Part shown: one piece after another, positions 23,760-31,043 of the stretch | Layout of the letters: every line of letters begins with the position of its first letter | Position numbering within the stretch: the first letter of the stretch is position 1 | Origin: CBIFWW01 sp966186435 | Lineage (GTDB): Bacteria > Pseudomonadota > Gammaproteobacteria > Enterobacterales > Enterobacteriaceae | NCBI GenBank assembly: GCA_966186435.1 | Contig: CBIFWW010000018.1 | Coordinates: 1-31,043, forward strand | Length of the DNA: 31,043 nt | Direction of reading: 5' to 3' | Translations under genes and position numbers: made by a program | The notes under the pieces: model-generated | Told to the model about the DNA's origin: nothing | The model's database searches: none | What the model saw: only the letters and a program-made list of their open reading frames with translations

Positions 23760-24559
23760 CCCAGTTACCGCGCCTGTACGGCCAGCAACTCACCCTTGGC
23801 TACGGTAAATTTACGGTGGCAACCGACCTTACCGTGGCGCTGCCCGAGGGGAAATTTACCGCCATCATCGGCCCCAACGGCTGTGGCAAATCCACCCTGC
23901 TGCGCACGCTGAGTCGCCTGATGAAGCCTATCCACGGTGACGTGTTGCTGGACGGGGGCAATCTTCACCAGCTCAGCACCAAAGATGTAGCCCGCAAAAT
24001 CGGCCTGTTGGCTCAGAACGCCAATGCCCCCGGGGATATCAATGTGCGTGAATTGGTGTCACGGGGGCGCTATCCCCATCAGCCATTATTTAGCCGCTGG
24101 CGGCCAGAAGATGAAGCCGCAGTGCAACAGGCGATTCACGCCACAGGATTAACGGATCTGGTGGATCGCCCGGTGGATACCCTTTCCGGCGGCCAGCGCC
24201 AGCGGGCGTGGATCGCCATGGTGCTGGCCCAGCAAACCGCTATTATGCTGCTGGATGAACCCACCACTTGGCTGGATATCAGCCACCAGATTGATTTAAT
24301 GGAGCTGCTCAGCGATTTGAACCGCAGCCAGGGTTATACGCTAGCGGCGGTGCTCCACGATCTCAACCAGGCCTGCCGCTATGCCACCCATTTAATTGCT
24401 TTACGGGAAGGGAAAATTGTCGCCGAAGGGGACCCGGCAGAGATTGTGACCCCGGATCTTATCCGTGCAGTGTATGGGATGGAGGCGACCATTATTGCTG
24501 ACCCGGTGGCCGGCACCCCCTTGGTGGTACCATTGGGCCGCCAGACATCGCGCACATAA
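23756..24559 (+). CDS. fepC: Ferric enterobactin ABC importer ATPase FepC
   Basis: The ABC ATPase has 267 residues (E. coli FepC, 271). Walker A is GPNGCGKST (residues 39-47), the Q-loop region is IGLLAQNA, the signature LSGGQRQR, Walker B IMLLDEPTTWLD, and the switch histidine is in AAVLHDLNQA. It drives uptake of ferric enterobactin through FepDG. It is coupled to fepG by an ATGA overlap and is followed after about 60 bases by a toxin-antitoxin pair on the same strand. Confidence 0.96.
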   Translation: MTQLPRLYGQQLTLGYGKFTVATDLTVALPEGKFTAIIGPNGCGKSTLLRTLSRLMKPIHGDVLLDGGNLHQLSTKDVARKIGLLAQNANAPGDINVRELVSRGRYPHQPLFSRWRPEDEAAVQQAIHATGLTDLVDRPVDTLSGGQRQRAWIAMVLAQQTAIMLLDEPTTWLDISHQIDLMELLSDLNRSQGYTLAAVLHDLNQACRYATHLIALREGKIVAEGDPAEIVTPDLIRAVYGMEATIIADPVAGTPLVVPLGRQTSRT

Positions 24560-24594
24560 TTCAACCGCCAACTGTTCAATTGAGCATTCTTCAT

Positions 24595-24606
24595 GTACAG
24601 TTGTAC
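24595..24606. promoter_or_regulatory. Candidate operator upstream of the Xre-type antitoxin
   Basis: GTACA-GT-TGTAC is a perfect five-base inverted repeat with a two-base spacer. It lies four bases before the antitoxin ribosome binding site. Antitoxins of this family commonly repress their own operon by binding short palindromes at this position, so this is a reasonable operator candidate. No binding evidence can be read from the sequence. Confidence 0.45.
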
Positions 24607-24621
24607 TTAGAGGTGCTCATT

Positions 24622-25086
24622 ATGATGCTAAATCAACATACCCGGATCTTCGATCCCACTGGCCGAGTGGGGAAGGCTAACACCTTCCTCGACACTATCG
24701 GCTTACCTAAAAACAGCATTAAAGCCCATGCGCTGATCGAGGCCGGGCTGGATGTGGCGCTCATTGCCCGCGCCGCCGCGCTACTTAAAATCACCCCGAT
24801 TGAAATGGCGCTGATGGTCTCCATTGACCGCAACACCTTCCGCCGCCGGGAAAGCACCGGCAAGCCCCTGACCACTGAGCAGGGCGCACGCCTGTATATG
24901 GTGCTGGAAGTGATCGATGCCACCCTCAAATTATTTGAAGGCAATGTGGAAGCGGCCATTCACTGGCTTCATCAGCCGGCAGTGGCGCTGGACGACCGCG
25001 CCCCGGTCACCATGTTGACTACCCCCGCAGGCTGCAAAGCCGTCGGCACCCTGGTGGGCCGTCTGGAGCATGGGGTGATTGTCTAA
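24622..25086 (+). CDS. Xre/MbcA/ParS-type antitoxin (DUF2384)
   Basis: This 154-residue protein pairs with the RES-domain gene that follows. Residues about 37-78 form an Xre-like helix-turn-helix region (KAHALIEAGLDVALIARAAA, then ITPIEMALMVSI-RNTFRRR). Residues about 85-154 are the DUF2384 toxin-binding domain, with EQGARLYMVLEVIDATLKLF, a proline-containing LHQPAVALDDRAP turn and the typical end LVGRLEHGVIV. Such antitoxins neutralise the RES toxin by direct binding and often repress the operon. The ATG at 24622 has GAGGTG six bases before it; an ATG at 24625 is also possible. A TTG-initiated frame from 24580 lacks support. The stop overlaps the toxin start (TAATG). Confidence 0.88.
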   Translation: MMLNQHTRIFDPTGRVGKANTFLDTIGLPKNSIKAHALIEAGLDVALIARAAALLKITPIEMALMVSIDRNTFRRRESTGKPLTTEQGARLYMVLEVIDATLKLFEGNVEAAIHWLHQPAVALDDRAPVTMLTTPAGCKAVGTLVGRLEHGVIV

Positions 25087-25607
25087 TGACAGGGAAAACC
25101 CCGCGCAAGGAGCGCGCACCCCAGCCTTCACGCACTTTTTATCGGTTAGTAAAAGCCCGCCACGCCGATGACCCTTTTAGCGGTATTGGCGCTGAAACCT
25201 TTGGCGGCCGCTGGAACCCGCCAGGCGTCAAAGCGGTCTATTTCAGCAGTTCCAAAGCGCTGGCCACCCTGGAAACGGTAGTCCATGCCGGGGCCGAATT
25301 GTTACGCCAAAGTCAGTTTGTGATGTTGAGTGTAGAAGTGCCGGAAGAGGAAATTGCCCAGTTGGCGGCCCCTCATCTGCCAGACCAGTGGTGGAAATAT
25401 CAAGAGCAGGAGCAAACCCAGGCCATCGGGGCGGCATTTCTCGATTTAAGCCAGGGCCAGGTGTTGATGCTTACCGTCCCCAGCACCCTAACCGGTGAAG
25501 ACAATGCCATTCTAAATCCGGATCATCCCGCTGCTGCCGCTGTGTTATCCCAGGCCCAACGGGAGCCGTTCGCTATCGACCCACGGATTAAACAACAACA
25601 CCCCTGA
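25086..25607 (+). CDS. RES-domain toxin, probable NAD+-depleting enzyme
   Basis: This 173-residue protein has the features that name the RES family: arginine in FGGRWNPPGVKAVYFS (Arg42, with Tyr52), glutamate in ALATLETVVH (Glu63) and serine in TVPSTLTGEDN-ILNPDHP (Ser133). Characterised RES toxins, such as MbcT of Mycobacterium tuberculosis and the Res proteins of Pseudomonas putida and Photorhabdus, break down NAD+ in the cytoplasm. All key residues are present, so I see no sign of inactivation. The ATG shares one base with the antitoxin stop. It lies tail-to-tail with entF, in the position where E. coli carries fepE. Confidence 0.9.
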   Translation: MTGKTPRKERAPQPSRTFYRLVKARHADDPFSGIGAETFGGRWNPPGVKAVYFSSSKALATLETVVHAGAELLRQSQFVMLSVEVPEEEIAQLAAPHLPDQWWKYQEQEQTQAIGAAFLDLSQGQVLMLTVPSTLTGEDNAILNPDHPAAAAVLSQAQREPFAIDPRIKQQHP

Positions 25608-25629
25608 CGGCCAGGATTGCCGCCAGGGG
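25601..25629. terminator. Hairpin between the RES toxin gene and entF
   Basis: CCCCTGACGG (25601-25610) and CCGCCAGGGG (25620-25629) pair over ten positions. There is one A-C mismatch in the plus-strand RNA and a G-U pair in the minus-strand RNA. It overlaps the toxin stop codon and lies 12 bases beyond the entF stop. Flanking U runs are poor, so it may serve as a shared but imperfect terminator for the two convergent units. Confidence 0.45.
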
Positions 25630-25641
25630 TTGGCTTTCCCG

Positions 25642-28600
25642 CTATCCCTCTAATTCAGCCAACGCCTGGGCCAGTATTGGCCCGATGGTGGCAAACTGCG
25701 CCGGGGCAATAATCTCCGCATGGCTACAGGCCACATCATGGGTTTTAAGCTGTGTAACCCACGGCGACCAAGCCTGTTGGGGTGATAGATTGCCAGGCAG
25801 GGTATCCCGCGCCACAAACAGCGTGGCTTCCCCGTCGAAGGGGCGGCTATGGGCAGTGGTCAGCAACCTGACAGCATCCCCATAGTTACCCTCGATAGTC
25901 TCAAACAGCTGGCTTGAACTGTTACCTTGTTGGGCGGCAATAAAGGCCTGGCGCTCCCGTTCGATCTCCGCCAGCACCGCCGGGTCCAGCTGATTGGCGG
26001 CTTTATCGGACCAGTTCTGGGTTTCCGGCGGCCAGGTATCCAGTAACCCAAGGAACGCCACGGTTTCCCCGGCGGCACGCAGCTGCCCGGCAAGGGCATG
26101 GGCCAGCGTCCCACCTAACGAGTAGCCTAATAAATAGTAAGGGCCATGTGGCTGGCAACTGCGCAGAGTGTGCAGGTGGGCCGCTACCAGGGCATCCAGA
26201 TCTTGCGCCGTCGCCATCGGCCCCTCAGGGCGGGGGGATTGTATCCCGGTGATGGCCCAATGGGCCGGTAGATAGCGCTGTAAAATACTGAACTGCCAGG
26301 CCAGCCCGGAAGCAGGATGGAAGCAGAACAGCCTTGGCCCGCTGGCATCACGTAAAGGCAGGATAGCCCCAAAGCCGTCATCAGCCTGGCTGCCATCCTC
26401 CAGCACCGCCGCCAGGGCTTCCACGGTGGAAGCCACCATAATCTGGCCTACAGTGAGCGGTTTACCGGTTTCTCGGCTTAGGGTCGCCGCCAGGCGCATC
26501 GCCAATAGCGAGTGGCCGCCGAGGGCAAAGAAGTCGTCCTCGGCAAAGGCCACGTCACAGGCCAGCAGCCCGGCAAAGGCATTCGCCACTGTGGTTTCCA
26601 TCCCCGGCGCAGGCGCCCTACCTACCCGCGCCGCCAGTTCAGGCAGCGGCAAGGCTTTGCGATCGAGCTTGCCATTGGCACTGAGTGGCAACTGGGCCAG
26701 CGCCACCAGCGCCACCGGCACCATATGGGCCGGGAGCCGTTCCCCCAGCATCTGGCGCAGGCTGCTGCTATCCAGATTCACCCCGGCCTCCGGCACCAGA
26801 TACCCCACCAGCTGGCGCGCATCACCCGCCCCTGCGGCAGCTTGATTAAGCACGCAGGCATGGGTTACCGCCTGGGCAACCCCCGGCAGGCTTTGCATCA
26901 CCCGGTCGATCTCCCCCAGCTCGATACGCTGGCCGCGGATTTTAAGCTGATCGTCGCTGCGGCCAAGGTATTCCACTGCCCCGTTCGCCAACCAGCGGGC
27001 CACATCGCCAGTGCGGTACATCCGCGCCCCGGCGTCGAACGGGTCGGCAATAAAGCGGCTGGCGGTGAGATCTGGCCGCGCTAAATAGCCCTGGGCCAGC
27101 TGCACCCCGGTGAGATAAAGATCCCCCGCCACCCCCGGTGGCAGCGGCTGCATGGCTCCATCAAGAATGCGCAGCCCGGTATTCCACACCGGCCAGCCGA
27201 TAGGCACGCTCGGCCCGGTCACCGCTGCCAGCGCCTCGCCATAGGCGGGGTACCAACTGACGTCCACGGCGGCCTCCGTCGGGCCATAAAGATTGTGCAG
27301 GGGGGCAGCAGTCAGCCGCTCCCACTCCCGGCACAGATCGGTGGGTAAGGCTTCGCCACTACAGAATACCCGGCGCAGGCTGGCACAGTGCCGGGCCGCA
27401 TCTGCGGTGTCCATTGCCGCCACAAAGGCCGCCAGCATAGAAGGGACAAAGTGCATCGTGGTCACCTGCCACTGCACCAACAATTGGCGCAGCACCAACG
27501 GATCGCGGTGGGCCTCCGGTGGGGCCATCACTAGTCTGGCCCCCATCATTAGCGGCCAGAAGAATTCCCACACCGACACATCAAAGCTGCTCGGGGTCTT
27601 CTGTAACACCACATCATCCTGATGCAGCGGGTAATGATTTTGCATCCATAACAGGCGGTTGACGATGGCCTGCTGGCCCACCATCACCCCTTTAGGCCGG
27701 CCGGTAGAGCCAGAGGTGTAAATCACATAGGCAGTGTGATTGGGGTGGGAGGCCCCCAGCGGGGCCATTGAGGTGGCCTCCTCAAGCAGGGCCGAATATA
27801 AATAGCAGCGCAGATCCGGCAGCCCGGCAAAGCGGGATTGCTGGTCGGCCTGAGTGATCAGCAAGCGGGGAGCAGCGTCTTCCAGCATCATTTGCAGCCG
27901 TTCATCGGGGTAGCCGGTATCCAGCGGCAGCCAGGCGGCCCCCACTTCAACAATGGCCTGAAGCGCCAGCGACAAAAATACCGAGCGGGGCAAAGCCACC
28001 GCTACCACATCACCAGGCTGTACCCCCTGATTGCGCAGCTGTTGGGCCAATGCCAATACCTGTAAACGCATCTCCCGGTAGGTCAGCTGATGGTGTTGGT
28101 CGGCCAGTGCCGGGGCATCAGGGGTGTCCAACGCCTGGCGGCTCAGGTGCTCGCTCAATGTAGCGGCAGGCAGAGGGTGCCCGGTGGCATTGGCCTGGTC
28201 GATAAGCGCCTGCTCCGCCGGGTGGACAATGTTAATCCTGGTGAGGTCTGCGCCAGGGTCTGCGGCCAGTTGGCGTAATATTAGCGGCAGCCGTTGCAGA
28301 TGGGCCGCCAGCTCATCAAGGTTATAACGGTCGGCATTTGCCAGGATCTCTAGCCCCGCCCCACCCTGTTCATCCAGATAGAGGGCGATTTCCAGATCGC
28401 GCACCGGCCCGGAAGCCAACTGATGGGTAATACCTTGTACCCCATTGAAATCCAGCCGGTAGTCGAACATCTTCAGGTTCACCACCGTGCTGTATAGCGG
28501 CGCACCTTGGGCGCTGGCCCCGCGATCGCGCTGGATCTGCTCGGCGTCATAACGCTGATGGCGGCGCAGTTGCTTCATCCCTTTTGCTAACTCACCGGCG

Positions 28601-29529
28601 AGCTGGGCCAGCGTCATGCCGGGCTGGAGCCGGGTTTCATAAGGCAGCACGTTAAGCACCGGGCCGCTGGCCGTCAGCGCGCTGGAGCCAATGCGCCGCA
28701 TAAAGATAAACCCGGCGCTGAACTGGGGCCGGTTACTTACCCGGGACAACCACAGATTGATCAGCGCCAGCGCGATATCCGCCGCCGAACATTGGGGGCT
28801 GGCCGCGCACAGAGTACGGAAATGGTTACCGTCAAAGGCCAGACGCTGGCGGATCAGCTCCCGGTGGGGGGCTGCGCTGTTCACCGGCTGGGCGGATAAC
28901 GTCAGCGGGGCCGCCAGGGTGCTGACGGTTTCCCGCCAGAAGTGGCGATCCCGTTCGCAGGCCGGGGATTGCTGATAATGCTGGTACTCATCCACGACCT
29001 CGCCAAAGGGGGTAAAGGGTGATGGCGGCGGATCGATTTGCTGGCACAGGGCGCTATAAATATCCGCCGTGCGGCGGGTAATGGCGGTGAAGCTGTAGCC
29101 ATCCACCACCAGATGGTGATAGCGCTGGTACCACAGCCACTGGCGCGGGCCGGTATGCATCAGGCAGTGATGGTATAAGGGCTGGCCGCGGCTTAAGCGT
29201 AAATCCTGGGCTAAATCCTGCTCCATCACCGCCCGGGCAGCGGCCTGCGGGTCAGGGTGACTTTGCAGGTCAAGGATGTGCGGCGGGCTGAAATGAAAAT
29301 CAGGCTGCACCTGCTGCCAGGCCACGCCTGCCTCTTCACCGAAGGCCATGGTCAGAGTATCGGCCTCCCCCATCGCCCGGATAATCGCCTGGCTTAATAA
29401 GCCGCTGTCGATACCCCCCTTCAGCTCAACGTAATGGGCCACGCTCCAGCTGTTGGGGAGGGTAGAAAGTTTATCCGCCATCCAGATGCCGGGTTGCGCT
29501 GCCACCAGCGCCCGTTTTTTGTCGGTCAT
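25642..29529 (-). CDS. entF: Enterobactin synthase NRPS EntF
   Basis: This 1295-residue peptide synthetase (E. coli EntF, 1293) has the C-A-PCP-TE order. The condensation domain (to about 430) carries HHLVVDG at 138-144. The adenylation domain (about 455-960) carries TSGSTGRPKG at 605-614, NLYGPTEAAVD and the lysine block NGKLDRK. The carrier domain has LGGHSLL with the phosphopantetheine Ser1007. The thioesterase has GYSLGG with Ser1137, Asp1164 and His1270. It activates L-serine, joins it to DHB from EntB and cyclises three DHB-Ser units into enterobactin. All catalytic residues are present. The ATG follows AAGGATGCAGG and lies nine bases after the mbtH-like gene. It needs a phosphopantetheinyl transferase (EntD), which is not in the window. 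Confidence 0.97.
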   Translation of the reverse strand: MTDKKRALVAAQPGIWMADKLSTLPNSWSVAHYVELKGGIDSGLLSQAIIRAMGEADTLTMAFGEEAGVAWQQVQPDFHFSPPHILDLQSHPDPQAAARAVMEQDLAQDLRLSRGQPLYHHCLMHTGPRQWLWYQRYHHLVVDGYSFTAITRRTADIYSALCQQIDPPPSPFTPFGEVVDEYQHYQQSPACERDRHFWRETVSTLAAPLTLSAQPVNSAAPHRELIRQRLAFDGNHFRTLCAASPQCSAADIALALINLWLSRVSNRPQFSAGFIFMRRIGSSALTASGPVLNVLPYETRLQPGMTLAQLAGELAKGMKQLRRHQRYDAEQIQRDRGASAQGAPLYSTVVNLKMFDYRLDFNGVQGITHQLASGPVRDLEIALYLDEQGGAGLEILANADRYNLDELAAHLQRLPLILRQLAADPGADLTRINIVHPAEQALIDQANATGHPLPAATLSEHLSRQALDTPDAPALADQHHQLTYREMRLQVLALAQQLRNQGVQPGDVVAVALPRSVFLSLALQAIVEVGAAWLPLDTGYPDERLQMMLEDAAPRLLITQADQQSRFAGLPDLRCYLYSALLEEATSMAPLGASHPNHTAYVIYTSGSTGRPKGVMVGQQAIVNRLLWMQNHYPLHQDDVVLQKTPSSFDVSVWEFFWPLMMGARLVMAPPEAHRDPLVLRQLLVQWQVTTMHFVPSMLAAFVAAMDTADAARHCASLRRVFCSGEALPTDLCREWERLTAAPLHNLYGPTEAAVDVSWYPAYGEALAAVTGPSVPIGWPVWNTGLRILDGAMQPLPPGVAGDLYLTGVQLAQGYLARPDLTASRFIADPFDAGARMYRTGDVARWLANGAVEYLGRSDDQLKIRGQRIELGEIDRVMQSLPGVAQAVTHACVLNQAAAGAGDARQLVGYLVPEAGVNLDSSSLRQMLGERLPAHMVPVALVALAQLPLSANGKLDRKALPLPELAARVGRAPAPGMETTVANAFAGLLACDVAFAEDDFFALGGHSLLAMRLAATLSRETGKPLTVGQIMVASTVEALAAVLEDGSQADDGFGAILPLRDASGPRLFCFHPASGLAWQFSILQRYLPAHWAITGIQSPRPEGPMATAQDLDALVAAHLHTLRSCQPHGPYYLLGYSLGGTLAHALAGQLRAAGETVAFLGLLDTWPPETQNWSDKAANQLDPAVLAEIERERQAFIAAQQGNSSSQLFETIEGNYGDAVRLLTTAHSRPFDGEATLFVARDTLPGNLSPQQAWSPWVTQLKTHDVACSHAEIIAPAQFATIGPILAQALAELEG

Positions 29530-29538
29530 CCTGCATCC

Positions 29539-29748
29539 TTACTGGTAGTGAGCATAAGTCTTAGGTAACAAGCTGAGCCAGTGATGCTCTAACCACTGGC
29601 AGCACTGAGGCTGAGCATAGGGGCCGTAAACCACCCGCCATCCCGGGGGCAAGGCACATAGCGCCGGCCATAAACTGAATTGCTGATGCGGGTTTTCCAG
29701 CACCAGAAATTGCCCCTCGGGGGCGTCAAAGGGGTTGGATATCTCCAT
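29539..29748 (-). CDS. ybdZ: MbtH-like protein YbdZ
   Basis: This 69-residue MbtH-family protein (E. coli YbdZ, 72) keeps the family signature: NPFDAPEGQFLVLEN, QFSLWP, PPGW and a C-terminal C-xx-WLE-HW-SL-P. MbtH proteins bind adenylation domains and aid their folding or activity; this one is expected to serve EntF, encoded nine bases downstream. The ATG follows AGGAG. It lies 36 bases after fes, giving fes-ybdZ-entF as in E. coli. Confidence 0.95.
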   Translation of the reverse strand: MEISNPFDAPEGQFLVLENPHQQFSLWPALCALPPGWRVVYGPYAQPQCCQWLEHHWLSLLPKTYAHYQ

Positions 29749-29784
29749 GCCTGCTCCTGTCTACTGGCGGCCACTAACGGCCTG

Positions 29785-31020
29785 CTAAAAATAGGGCGCC
29801 CACAGCCAGCGCAGCCCGGCAATCAGCCCGCCGCGCCAGCAGAGCGCATCATGGCCACCTTCAACCTGGCGGTAGCAAAGCCTGTGCTGTGGTTGTTGTA
29901 GTAACGGCACCAGCCCCTGATGGGCGCGGTGAATCAGCGGTTCATAAATGCCCGCCTCAAGGAAAATGTTCATTGCCCTTTGGCCCACTTCGCTTTGCTG
30001 GATCTGGGTGGTGAGCCAGCCCGGTTGCTCTCCTTCTTCACGGCGCGGCCACCAGTAAGAGCCAGACTGGCTCAGCACGCCGCCGATAAGCTCCGGGAAA
30101 TACAAGCCGCCATACAGCGCCGCCAGCCCGCCAAAACTTTGGCCCACCGCCAGGGTGGTGGCCGCATCTTCGCGCCAATGGGTATGTTGCCGTACCAGTG
30201 GCAACAACTCTTGCTCTACCGCCTGCCAGAATGCCGGGTTGCAGGGCAGCTCACAGCTGCGGGTGTCGTTATCCACCACGTCAATCATCAGGTACAGGGC
30301 CGGGGGGAGATCGCCTTTCAGGGTTTGCGCCTGCAAGGCGGGCCAGATGGGCATTTGGGTTGCCCAGAACTGGCCGTCCAACAAGATAGCTAAGGGGCGC
30401 TGTTCGGCAGGTGCATCACCGGGGGCAAACAGCCACACCCGGCGGCGGTTCGCTAACAGGGTGCTGGACCAGTGGATTTTTTGCGGTTGGGGCCAGCTTG
30501 CGGCCGGATTGTCCCAGCCTGGCTGAGCGGGGGCTGCGGGCAGATGCAAAGCGGAAGTGGCATGGCCACGGCCCCCGCACCAGCTATCGGGGTTAAAGCT
30601 ATCGGCCTGGGCGTGGGGTAATAATTTGCGCCACCCTTCCCTGAGCGCCTGGCGCTGGGGCGGGTTATCAAAGGCCCCAGGGGGGAAGTCATCGGTGCAT
30701 AACGACGGGATCAGGCAGTAGCTGCCGCGCCAGGTACTGGCCAGAGGCAAGGTATGGTGCCAGATATCCGTCCCGGCCACCCGTGCCAGGCACACTGGCG
30801 TAGCCGGGCCGTGATGATCGGTGATCCCGGTGATATATAGCCAAACCCGCTGGATGGGGGATTGGGTTTCACTCCCTTGAGGGTCGCGCCACAGAAAAGT
30901 GACCTGGCGCTGAGGCCCGGCCCCACCAACAATCGGTATCCCGACAGCGGCTTTTTCTTGCCACCATTCCTCGCTCCCCGCCGGGAAATCACCCTGTAAA
31001 AACAATCCGTTAATATTCAT
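29785..31020 (-). CDS. fes: Enterobactin esterase Fes
   Basis: This is a cytoplasmic alpha/beta hydrolase of 411 residues, close to the roughly 400 of E. coli Fes. It has an N-terminal beta-rich domain typical of enterochelin esterases and a C-terminal catalytic domain. The nucleophile is in AVGQSFGGLAALY and the catalytic histidine in EGGHDALCWRGGL. It cuts the trilactone of imported ferric enterobactin so that iron can be released. No signal peptide is present. The ATG at 31020 is near the window edge; the upstream control region is almost entirely outside, so the expected Fur site and divergent fepA cannot be seen. Confidence 0.95.
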   Translation of the reverse strand: MNINGLFLQGDFPAGSEEWWQEKAAVGIPIVGGAGPQRQVTFLWRDPQGSETQSPIQRVWLYITGITDHHGPATPVCLARVAGTDIWHHTLPLASTWRGSYCLIPSLCTDDFPPGAFDNPPQRQALREGWRKLLPHAQADSFNPDSWCGGRGHATSALHLPAAPAQPGWDNPAASWPQPQKIHWSSTLLANRRRVWLFAPGDAPAEQRPLAILLDGQFWATQMPIWPALQAQTLKGDLPPALYLMIDVVDNDTRSCELPCNPAFWQAVEQELLPLVRQHTHWREDAATTLAVGQSFGGLAALYGGLYFPELIGGVLSQSGSYWWPRREEGEQPGWLTTQIQQSEVGQRAMNIFLEAGIYEPLIHRAHQGLVPLLQQPQHRLCYRQVEGGHDALCWRGGLIAGLRWLWAPYF

Positions 31021-31043
31021 TATGTGAACACTTAATGGTAAAT

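Noticed and set aside
24580..24621. Longer antitoxin start at TTG 24580
   Set aside because: It would add 14 residues over the palindrome and the GAGGTG ribosome binding site, which is placed ideally for the ATG at 24622.
1..31043. CRISPR arrays, tRNA or rRNA genes, insertion sequences, integrases
   Set aside because: I saw no regularly spaced repeats, no tRNA-like cloverleaf or CCA-ended sequence, and no transposase or integrase motifs. Reading by eye could miss a short tRNA or an IS fragment.
31021..31043. Fur box upstream of fes
   Set aside because: Expected from E. coli, but the 23 bases available show no Fur-like palindrome; the site, if present, lies outside the window.

Overview
The window is chromosomal DNA from a member of the Enterobacterales. 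Nearly every gene has an Escherichia coli counterpart of almost the same length, and the order follows the E. coli rna-rnk-uspG-ahpF-ahpC ... cstA-entHABEC-fepB-entS-fepDGC ... entF-ybdZ-fes block. Three departures argue against E. coli or Salmonella: a dcuC gene beside rna, a torCA operon between ahpC and cstA, and a RES/Xre toxin-antitoxin pair in the place where E. coli has fepE. I cannot name the genus from the sequence alone.

Layout. (1) 1-3722, plus strand: dcuC (anaerobic C4-dicarboxylate carrier), rna (periplasmic RNase I), rnk and uspG, each separated by clear intrinsic terminators. A strong CRP-like site lies between rna and rnk. (2) 3800-6250, minus strand: ahpC-ahpF, the two parts of alkyl hydroperoxide reductase, with a highly folded spacer between them. 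(3) 6276-6599: a wrecked remnant of a ybdL-type methionine aminotransferase. (4) 6711-10412, minus strand: torC-torA, a pentahaem cytochrome and a Tat-exported molybdoenzyme for TMAO-type respiration. No torD or torTSR is present here. (5) 10731-14146, minus strand: cstA-ybdD-yjiA, a pyruvate/peptide carrier, its small partner and a G3E metal-binding GTPase.

(6) 14403-31020: the enterobactin system. entC-E-B-A-H (minus) makes 2,3-dihydroxybenzoate, activates it and proofreads the assembly line. fepB (plus) diverges from entC across a Fur box. entS (minus, exporter) diverges from fepD-G-C (plus, inner-membrane ABC importer) across a second, stronger Fur box. fes, an mbtH-like gene and entF (minus) provide ferric-enterobactin hydrolysis, the adenylation helper and the NRPS. 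fepA and entD are not in the window; they may lie beyond its right edge.

Together the genes describe a facultative anaerobe with dicarboxylate exchange and S/N-oxide respiration, peroxide defence, carbon-starvation uptake, and catecholate siderophore production with re-import. The most unusual items are the RES/Xre module embedded in the siderophore cluster, the decayed aminotransferase, the CRP site placed directly before a terminator upstream of rnk, and the structured ahpC-ahpF and cstA-ybdD spacers. Several gene starts were moved from the longest possible reading frame to the codon with a good ribosome binding site (rna, cstA, entH, entA, entB, entC, fepB, fepD, the antitoxin).
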